Assembly: GCA_032718475.1 (NCBI GenBank)
Contig: JAUCBJ010003278.1
Location: 1 to 29,052 of the forward strand
Direction of reading: 5' to 3'
Source of the DNA: Nemertoderma westbladi
Taxonomy: Eukaryota > Xenacoelomorpha > Nemertodermatida > Nemertodermatidae
Length of the DNA: 29,052 bases
A program made the translations under genes and the position numbers. Numbering within the stretch: the first letter of the stretch is position 1; the number at the start of each line of letters is the position of its first letter. The notes below the pieces were generated by a model, which was not told the origin of the DNA, did not search any database, and saw only the letters and a list, made by a program, of their open reading frames with translations. Of the stretch, positions 19,639-26,440 are shown one piece after another.

Positions 19639-19862
19639 ATTCCGTATATCACTACATTTTTATAGGCCTAACATACGTAAATAATAGGACTACATTTTTA
19701 TAGGCCTAACCATGACCTACTATAATTATAGTAGGTCATGGCCTAACATAAATCATTGTTACCATGGCAACATTGTAGAGTTCTAGAACAAAATATTAAC
19801 ATTATACACTATTCTAGAACATAAATAAAATAAAAAATATAATGTTCTAGAACATATAGCTA
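19639..19862. repeat. TTCTAGAA-family inverted repeat, arm 3
   Basis: A further copy in the same orientation as arm 2, from ATTCCGTATA to AGAACATATAGCTA. It is lengthened by about 75 bp that duplicate CTACATTTTTATAGGCCTAAC and contain the palindrome at 19710-19741. Confidence 0.75.
19710..19741. repeat. 32-bp perfect palindrome
   Basis: The sequence runs from CCATGACCTACTATAA to its exact mirror TTATAGTAGGTCATGG with no spacer. AGGCCTAA on the left and GCCTAAC on the right flank it in direct order. It sits inside arm 3 of the TTCTAGAA family. Confidence 0.9.
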
Positions 19863-20426
19863 ATTATTTTTCAAATTTAAACTTGCTAGTAATTAAAAAA
19901 ATTATTTTTATCATATATCATTTTTGGGGAGCGAAATGCACAAAAGTCAAATTAAGGCAATTAGAAGACAGATAGGCCCTACGGAGAAAAATGAGAAAAA
20001 TATACGACACCAGAACTTTATGTTACGGAGTACATTAACTAGGAAGATAAAGTCTCCGTAAAACTAACAGTATACATTAGGGCGGTGCGGTTTTTAATTT
20101 TTTTCTTGTTTTCATTGTTCTACCGGTACGCAAAAGTTGCAAAATGGTAAAAAATTAAGGCAAAAAATTTTCTATAAATTTCGTCTATATATTCACGGAT
20201 CCCCAGGATGTTGAAATTTTGAGCCATCGCGACGCACCACAATGAAATTTATTATTAAAATTATATAATATAATAATAATAATAATATATTATTATATAA
20301 CACATTGATGAAAGATCAATGACCCAAGAATGAACTTCCTACATGCATCACCATTATCAAATGGGTCCAAACTTAGTTACATACCAAAATTTTAATTTTT
20401 GGATCAAGGGAACTAGTGCCACAGGC
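19863..20426. other. Intergenic DNA, AT-rich
   Basis: No gene supported. Contains an (AAT)n/(ATT)n inverted stretch near 20240-20300. Confidence 0.4.
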
Positions 20427-20472
20427 ACATGGACAGAACCTACTATTTGCAAAGGGTAGGTTCTGACCATGT
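20427..20472. repeat. 17-bp stem, 12-nt loop hairpin
   Basis: ACATGGACAGAACCTAC (20427-20443) pairs with GTAGGTTCTGACCATGT (20456-20472) with one mismatch. The stem is long enough to be a worn short inverted-repeat insertion. No terminator or gene context is evident. Confidence 0.8.
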
Positions 20473-20713
20473 ATTTGGCGCAAGTGACTCTTATTCTAAA
20501 TTTTCGCGATGGACAACTTTTATTTCTCCTACTGCATTAATATTATGCTCATTAGAACCGCAATGACCGATTTAGTGGGTTGTGGACACCATCGAAACAA
20601 GCGTAGAGTGAATAGTTCTTGAGATATTGCAGAAAAAGTCCGGCACAAGTCAATTTGAGATATCGCAGAAAATGTTAATAAACATAGTAATGCCGGGCAC
20701 GGTACAGAACTAG

Positions 20714-20773
20714 TGTGACGGGATCAGAGGATCCCGACCGAGTTTTGGTTTATTTACGCGTCAGGCCCCACCG
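20714..20773 (-). repeat. Extra copy of the LTR terminal segment
   Basis: TGTGACGGGATCAGAGGATC, then CCGACCGAGT and TTTACGCGTCAGG, matches the plus-strand left end of the LTR at 21131 with a few changes. The segment includes the hairpin CGGGATC-AGAG-GATCCCG. On the minus strand this is the last ~58 bases of an LTR (ending GTCACA). It may be the remaining end of a second, related LTR. Confidence 0.75.
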
Positions 20774-21130
20774 TCGCCGTTCCGGTGGGCCGTCCGTCGC
20801 CCTCGGCCTGTGGCTGGCCGGCGACATCGGTACCTCGTGCGCCGTAGTGCGTCGACTCGTCTCTCCCTTCCCTCCACTCGCTTGTCCCTCGTTGTGGTAG
20901 ACGGCTGCCTTCCACTTGAGCTACTGGTTCGCTCCTCTCCGGCGAGTCCGGTGTTGCGGGTCAATACCGTCGCGTCGCGGCCTCGCGGATCGTTTCGTTC
21001 GTATCGTCCGGGGTCCGCAGCAGTGTCGTCTCTCCCTCTGAATCTCGGGGTTCGCTCATCCTTGACTTTCTGTCTTTCTAGTGGTGGCTAGCAGTTTCAG
21101 TTTCTTTAGGGTCAGCTGGTTTCTTTATAC
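20774..21130 (-). other. GC-rich segment between two LTR ends
   Basis: Strongly GC-rich, purine-rich on the minus strand. A minus-strand frame at 20964-20761 is arginine-rich and resembles the composition of the Gag N-terminal region at 28566-28937. It might be leader or Gag-start DNA of a related element, or a diverged LTR body. Neither is proven. Confidence 0.35.
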
Positions 21131-21719
21131 TGTGACGGGATCAGAGGATCCCGACCGAGTGTTTGGTCTATTTACGCGTCAGGGCCGCGTTGGAAAGGTT
21201 GGAAAAAGAGTTTGTTGTTTCGATGTCGTTAATAACTGATGGTAATATATAGTATACAATAATATTGAGATAACAGATAGCACATGAGATAGCTGAATGT
21301 ACCGGTAAAGTATGGATAATAACTGGTGACAGCGGTGACGGTATAAAGTGTTGCCGTACTGCCCTGATCAACTGAGATAACTGAATACTTGGCACTAACC
21401 GGTAATATTATATACCTACATTACCTATGGCCATTGTACTCAGCGGATGCATCTCTTGGCTCTCATTGGCCAATAACCTAATTCTCGCCCTCAACTCTGT
21501 GGGAGTGTTCCCCCCCCCCCCCCCCCACTGCTGTTACTTTCCCCTCCCGGAGATTTAACCTCTGACCTCCCTTTGTGTGCGGCCCTTTGGGGTTTGTCGT
21601 CCCCGTTTATTGGGGGTGATACGAGGTTGATTGGTAATCAATCTCGTATTCCCCAATATTGCTTAAAGGTGCCGTTTCCCAACTTTATGGAGTGGTTAGC
21701 GGAATTGAATCCACTAACA
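21131..21719 (-). mobile_element. 3' LTR of a BEL/Pao-like retroelement (589 bp)
   Basis: On the minus strand this begins TGTTAGTGG (21719) directly after a polypurine tract and ends GATCCCGTCACA (21131), giving the TGT...ACA ends expected of an LTR. The minus strand contains a TATA-like TATATAATATT at about 21418-21408, an AATAAA at 21610-21605 and a 17-base G tract at about 21527-21511. It lies downstream of the Gag/protease ORFs on the same strand. The matching 5' LTR would lie beyond the right window edge, so the boundaries rest on this copy and on the repeated end at 20714. Confidence 0.6.
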
Positions 21720-21960
21720 CTCCCCCCCATGCTATCTTCCCGGTGAGAAGATAGCATCACCTACTAGTGCGCTTCAATTCCGCTGGATCCCGATCTACTA
21801 TCGGATGTGGGGTGGAGTTATTTTCTCGGAGTCGGCTTTCCAGGCCGCTCCCTATGGGCATGATATCGCTACCCTCTCTTGGTGCAACTTTATCTATCTT
21901 GCACCAAGACATCTGACGTCCCGTGTCGGGCCAATTGTGGGTTTTTCTCACACAATTGTT
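21612..21960 (-). repeat. Run of seven hairpins across the 3' end and LTR border
   Basis: In plus-strand order: 21612-21654 (GGGG...ATACGAG stem, loop near TTGGT); 21698-21784 with an outer 12-bp stem AGCGGAATTGAA/TTCAATTCCGCT and an inner 11-bp stem ATGCTATCTTC/GAAGATAGCAT; a CCGAT/ATCGG stem near 21791; GGAGTCGGC/GCCGCTCC near 21828-21852; a perfect 10-bp CTTGGTGCAA/TTGCACCAAG near 21878-21910; CCCG/CGGG near 21919; and CAATTGTG/CACAATTG near 21931-21958. The double hairpin has the polypurine tract and U3 start in the interval between its inner and outer stems. Confidence 0.75.
21720..21729 (-). promoter_or_regulatory. Polypurine tract at the LTR border
   Basis: The minus strand reads TGGGGGGGAG immediately before TGTTAGTGG. 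A purine run ending at the U3 start is the primer site for plus-strand synthesis in LTR elements. Its position fits the orientation of the Gag and protease ORFs. Confidence 0.6.
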
Positions 21961-22550
21961 GTTTCCCCAACACTCTCTCCACTCTAACTCCGTTCTAACT
22001 GATTCTAGTTTTCCCTCCACTCTAACTCTCGGACCCCCTCGTCCCTCACTCTACCTCTTACTCCTCCCCCCCCACACTTGAATTGCACTCGCCTTCCCTG
22101 CACGCGTTCTATACTCAACCTCTAACTAGCCCACTCACTCCTGACGAGCCTCACCCTCCCCTCCTGTGCCGTCGCACTCAAGAAGTGTGAAGTCGTCCAA
22201 TGCCCCGTCCTGTCATAGTCAATTGGTCCCCAGTCCCAGTAGCTAATTGGAAAAGGTTATATGACTATAGTACTTACTTTGATTATATTTGCTATTTGAC
22301 TAAACTAATGATTATTACATACGTACATACTAATTGCACTTTTAATTAAATTTGCACTTAGGAGTTCGTATTACTTCACATGTGGCGCCTTCCAGGCATC
22401 TCCACACCCAAGTTCTAGTTCGTTCCACCCGACTTTGGGAACCATCTCAACTCCTTCCCTCTGTCGTCCTCCTCCCTCGGTCGTTTCCTGGCCGCTGCCG
22501 CTCCCTTGGTCTTATCTCCTTTCAGATTCCTGACCCTCGCTGTCACCTCT
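21961..22550 (-). other. 3' noncoding region of the retroelement
   Basis: Lies between the exonuclease-like ORF and the hairpin run. It is pyrimidine-rich on the plus strand (CCCTCCACTCTAACTC-type), with AT-rich sequence near 22240-22360. A short minus-strand frame at 22020-21757 (87 codons) overlaps the hairpins and has no recognisable domain, so it is not called. Confidence 0.45.
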
Positions 22551-24349
22551 CTACTGATTCCCGTCGTCGACTCCTTGGGCGCTGGTGTTATTAGCTCCCG
22601 GTATTCGTTTCGCGGGAGGCCCCTCCGAATGGCCCTGTTGTTTCCCCCTAGTGGCGTCCCATAGGATCACTTTCATAGCCCGCGGCACATGCTCCGCCAA
22701 GAAATCTCTGAACTCTCCTCGGTTCTGTGGCATCCACCTGTCCAAATATCTCTGCGTATTTATCACTCCGGCATATGATGCCGCCGTTGACACCTCCTGA
22801 TAAGTAAACGGAAGTCTCAGTTTAATGATCTCCAGGTGGGCCTCCTGGTTGATATTATAGAAGCCCCACTGGAATTCCTGGGCCTTCATCCGCTGTCGGG
22901 TCATGGCGCCGACATCGGCCCACTCCTCGAAAATCCTAAACTTCTCCTCGTTGTCCATCCAGTCGTACTGGCATCCGTAGTGCCCCCGGAAGTTGCACTT
23001 AGAACACCGGTTGTGCAACCGTGGACACGCCCCAATCCTGTGGCTCGACTCGCGGCAGTAGAGACAACTAGTCCCTTTCTGGAATCGGTACAAGCAGCTC
23101 CTTTCCTGGTGAGTCTGCCTCCCGCAGTAATCGCAGCCAAGTACCAATGCCTCCCGCCCCACGTCGTCTTTCGTCCCAAGCGATCTCCTTGGTCTGTGGA
23201 GTCGCTGGTAAGCGAACTTCTGGACGTTAGCGTCCCTGTCCACATATATCTCCTCGCCCCGCCCGGGCATCGTCTCTCCGAATACTACCCGTGGTGCCGT
23301 CCCCGGTTGCTCGCCCAACCTGATGGTGCTCCCCACGAAATCCATCGCCAGCTCCTCATGCACCCAGGCCCGCTTGCCGGGTCTATCCCAGAAGGCTGCT
23401 CCTCTCCGGAATTGATACACCTCTTGCTTCCCCGGTCTCGCTCCCAACTTCAGCGAGTTCGCCAACTCCGCTCCGTACTCCTCTCTGAATTTACCCCAGT
23501 CCATTGGTTTGTGACACACGAGCCCCATTAGTTGGCCCATCGCCACCGCTCCACAATGGCCTGCGTTCTCTACTAGTCCCAACCCGTCTGGCGCTGTCAT
23601 AGCCATGTAGACCGTCTGCATGTCCAGGAGGTTGGGGGTGTCCGGACCGATGATCCTCTCCGCATCATCGCGGATCGCCGATCCCACTTTTATCGTCGAC
23701 TTCTCTCTTACTAGGGTTTGCACCGCCTTTGGCAACCGGTTCAACTTCGGCCCGTTCTTCTTCCCATACGTTCCCAGGTCGAACAGGAAAATGTCCCCAT
23801 TTGGCGCGGCCAAATGCAGGAGTATGGTTCTGGCCGACCCCGCCGAGCCTCTCCTCGAACCTTCCTCATCCTCCATGGTCCCCTCATCGTCTAGGACCAT
23901 GTATCCTCCCCTGCTGACGGACTCTACGAACCTCTTCCAGTCCTTTCTCAGTGGTTCCTTTGGATACTTCGGTATCCCAAACTTTGCCTCGTCTCCCTTC
24001 ACCATGTAGTGGAAATGCTTGAAGATTGCATTGTCTAGCGACGGTGTCCCAAAGGTCCCGACCAGCCGCTGTTTGTGCACCTCCCTGAAATGGTCCTGCA
24101 GCGCTCGCGCTTTGTGACCCCTTTCTAACCGCTCGTAGTATCCCCTCGTCTTCTCTTCCGGATGCCTCTCGGTGAAATCCACCAGTATCTCCTTTCCTCC
24201 CAAATCTGCCTTTCTCTTTCAAATAAGTTTCTCCGCCATTTCGAACTCTCCCAATCGCTCACCTATAAGGTGGTGCCTTGCCAAGGCGCAATACAGATGA
24301 GTGATGAAGTTAGGATGGTTTATGCGGTCCGATAATGGCCTATCTCTTG
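22551..24349 (-). CDS. DEDD exonuclease-like protein with three CCHC zinc knuckles
   Basis: The main open frame (550 codons from 24203 to TAG at 22551) has a 3'-5' exonuclease-like domain at about residues 95-300. Exo I is LDDEG (Asp105, Glu107), then ILLHLAAPNGDIFLFDLG. Exo II is KVGSAIRDD (Asp180), then NLLDMQTVYM. Exo III is AWVHEELAMDF (Asp288), where the usual tyrosine position is glutamate and a histidine lies six residues before the aspartate. Zinc knuckles follow: CX2CX4HX4C at 357-370 and 380-393, and CX2CX4HX2C at 400-411. The C-terminal 140 residues are helical and unrecognised. The frame continues upstream to a splice-acceptor-like CTAACATTCAG at 24350, through an ATG at 24239 and an in-frame TGA at 24221-24219. 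The first in-frame ATG after that TGA is residue 67. The family is nearest to RNase D/WRN/EXD-type nucleases; activity is unproven. Confidence 0.75.
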
Positions 24350-24639
24350 CTGAATGTTAGGTTATTGCCTAATTTTCCTATCTTATTTTCTAAAAGTGCT
24401 AATTTTTACTAAATTTCGTAATTCTGTCCGTTACTTTAATTATGTTCTGGAATATTTTCCCTACTGTTACCATAATTTGCTTAATTTCTAATTTCGAATA
24501 TTTATTTTAATTATATGACTGTGCTATAAGTTTACTAATGGATTATTTCTATTCTAATCCATTTTCTAGCCTACTCTATGGGCTTGTGCAGTACAGCAGT
24601 ACATCTCGTGTGGCCTACAAGGTCTGCCCAGCTGTACCC
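24350..24639 (-). other. AT-rich interval, possibly an intron
   Basis: Much AT-richer than both neighbours. On the minus strand it ends in the branch-point-like CTAAC and CAG that precede the exonuclease ORF. A donor-like CGGTAAGAG lies at 24714, which would make an intron of about 365 nt. This is inferred from motifs only. Confidence 0.3.
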
Positions 24640-25085
24640 ACGTGCCCCCCTCTCGCTACTCACTACTAACTCTACTAAATCTACTAATTTCTACTGACTC
24701 TTACTAACTCTTACCGTATACTATATACCCTTCTACCACTAACTCTTATTACTAACTGCACTATACGTACCCTCTTACTAACTTCTCTACTAACTCTCAC
24801 TACTAACGGTACTACGTACCCTCTTACTAACTTCTCTAACTCCACTAACTCTTACTGCCGGTACTACGTACCCTCTTACTAACTAACTAACTCCACTAAC
24901 TCTTACTACCGGTACTACGTACCCTCTTACTAACTTCTCTAACTCCACTAACTCTTACTGCTGGTACTACGTACCCTCTTACTAACTTCTCTAACTCCAC
25001 TAACTCTTGCTGCCGGTACTACGTACCCTCTTACTAACTTCTCTAACTCCACTAACTCTTACTGCCGGTACTACGTACCCTCTAT
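24640..25085. repeat. 52-bp tandem repeat containing GGTACTACGTACC
   Basis: Six regular units start at 24808, 24860, 24911, 24963, 25015 and 25067. Each is GGTACTACGTACC, then CTCTTACTAACTTCTCTAAC, then TCCACTAACTCTTACTGCC. The first 13 bases form a small palindrome (GGTAC-TAC-GTACC). More degenerate CTACTAACTCTT sequence leads in from 24640. The array is noncoding and lies between the protease-side ORFs and the exonuclease ORF. Confidence 0.9.
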
Positions 25086-25275
25086 GTACACTTTCCTTTC
25101 TCTTTCTCTCTTATTTTATTATTTTAATTTTTATATTTTTATTTATATTTTGTGTGGGGAAGGGCGTCTCGCCCTCAATCCCACCCCCCTCAGTCCAACA
25201 CTTGGATGACTAAACTCTACGGTGCGCCCTCTAGCAGGTAATACTTCCTACCGCACCTCTACAGATCCAACTCTT
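25086..25275. other. Noncoding segment with T-rich and hairpin DNA
   Basis: A T-rich stretch (25100-25150) followed by the perfect hairpin AGGGCG-TCT-CGCCCT near 25161-25175, then the first copy of the 102-bp-spaced duplication. Confidence 0.5.
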
Positions 25276-25370
25276 TCATCTTCGCCCCCCTTTAGTCCAA
25301 CTTATTGGACGACTCAGCGACCTAAGGGGTGATTCTTCCAGCAGGTAACTCTCCCACTGCCCCCCTCTAG
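25190..25370. repeat. 102-bp-spaced duplication, hairpin-bearing
   Basis: AGTCCAACACTTGGATGACT (25192) and AGTCCAACTTATTGGACGAC (25294) begin two diverged copies. Both then carry a GGGG/GGTG segment, AGCAGGTAA and an (A/C)C(C/T)GC block before CTCTA. Each copy forms a stem (TCCAA-CAC-TTGGA; GTCCAA-CTTA-TTGGAC). Copy 1 also pairs GGTGCG with CGCACC. Just beyond, GTCAATTCCA/TGGAATTGAC (about 25400-25427) forms a 10-bp stem. Confidence 0.65.
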
Positions 25371-25735
25371 GTCCTCTAATTCTCTGCCCCACTCTCCTTG
25401 TCAATTCCAGGTCTCTTGGAATTGACCTTCCCTTCTCTCCTGTCATTAAATTTGGTAAGTGCTGCCTGCTCTCTGTATTATTGATCTCCTCGTGGTCGTC
25501 CCCTGGCGGCAAAGTGCCACCCTTCAACTTGTCGTTTGGCGGTATAATGCCACCCCTGATGTCATCCTTATTCTTACATACTACCTCTGCTGGCCTCCCC
25601 CTTAGTATGTGCGCTGGCATTAAAGACCTCGATGACCCCCGGTCGTCCTTCGGTATACATGATGTCTCACCATGTAATGCCCCCTCGCACTCTTCCAGCC
25701 CCGTGTGCATGTGCAACACGCCTCCTTCTACTTTC
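25276..25735 (-). CDS. Unrecognised downstream extension of the retroelement polyprotein
   Basis: About 150 codons in the frame one base back (-1) from the preceding segment. It begins after GGAAAG near 25733 and ends with a stop at about 25276. The protein is hydrophilic, with clustered acidic and basic residues and two GG-rich segments (RGGIIPP, KGGTLPP) encoded by a short internal duplication. No reverse transcriptase, RNase H or integrase motif (such as YxDD, or HHCC with DDE) is present, although this is where BEL/Pao elements place reverse transcriptase. It may be a spacer or a decayed sequence. Confidence 0.4.
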
Positions 25736-26440
25736 CTGGCTCCTTTGTGCGTTTAATTATGGGCTTCTCTGCCCCTGGTCTAATCATCTCACATCCTCTC
25801 CCTTTCCATCTTGTCTTCTTACTCGACCTCCCCCTTTTCGGTATGCCTCTCAACCGGACCGGCATCTCTTCCGGACACTCCTCCGGACACTCCTCCGGAC
25901 ACTCTTCTGGATGCTCCTCTGGACAGTTGTCCTCCAGACATCTCGCCGTCCACTCCTCTCCATCCCCATACCGATACTTGCTGGGAACATCCTTGTTCCA
26001 TCCCATTGTCTCTAAGTCTTCTGCATCCAAGCCATTCTCCTCCGCCCACTCTCTTGGTGTTGCTTCCACTTCTAGCTGTCTCCCCCTATCGCCCGTCTCT
26101 GGTTTCTCCTTTACTTCCTCAACAGTCCCTGGCACCATGCACCCTGAAGTCTCGGATACACTGAATGGTATATTGGTTTTGATTGGGCCGGTTAGCGTCC
26201 ACCCGAATTGTGTTAAAATTGCCACCGGGTCACGCTGTCTGTCTTTGCAGAAAACCGTCTGCATTCTCTCGTGGGCCGTCGGGCAGTCCATTCCTACTAT
26301 AATGGATACCTTCCTAACGTCCACCTCTGGTATTGAGAAGTCGATACTGTCCAGGAATCTATATTGTTCGACCTCGATGTTGGTTGGTCGCCTGGCGTTG
26401 ATATTTATCGACTCTATCACCTGGATGGGGTCACCTCATA
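25728..26440 (-). CDS. BEL/Pao protease-to-linker segment with acidic repeats
   Basis: Starts in the -1 frame relative to the Gag-protease ORF, which stops at 26417. The first part resembles the region just after the BEL/Pao protease: an ARRPTN segment, an IIVGMDCP segment (compare the usual G-x-D-x-P) and GWTLTGP near residue 70, which normally precede reverse transcriptase. The last third is unlike the family: acidic, with a 12-bp coding repeat giving Cys-Pro-Glu-Glu units (plus strand about 25867-25932). It ends in a lysine/arginine-rich tail. The missing reverse transcriptase is notable. The frame change lies at an ACCCC run and may be a real indel or a sequence error. Confidence 0.65.

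Noticed and set aside
20810-21091. 93-codon plus-strand frame between the two LTR ends
   Set aside because: GC-rich open frame without features; overlaps an opposite-strand frame of similar length.
22836-23531. 231-codon plus-strand frame, and others at 22352-24009
   Set aside because: Antisense shadows of the exonuclease/zinc-knuckle ORF in GC-rich, codon-biased DNA.
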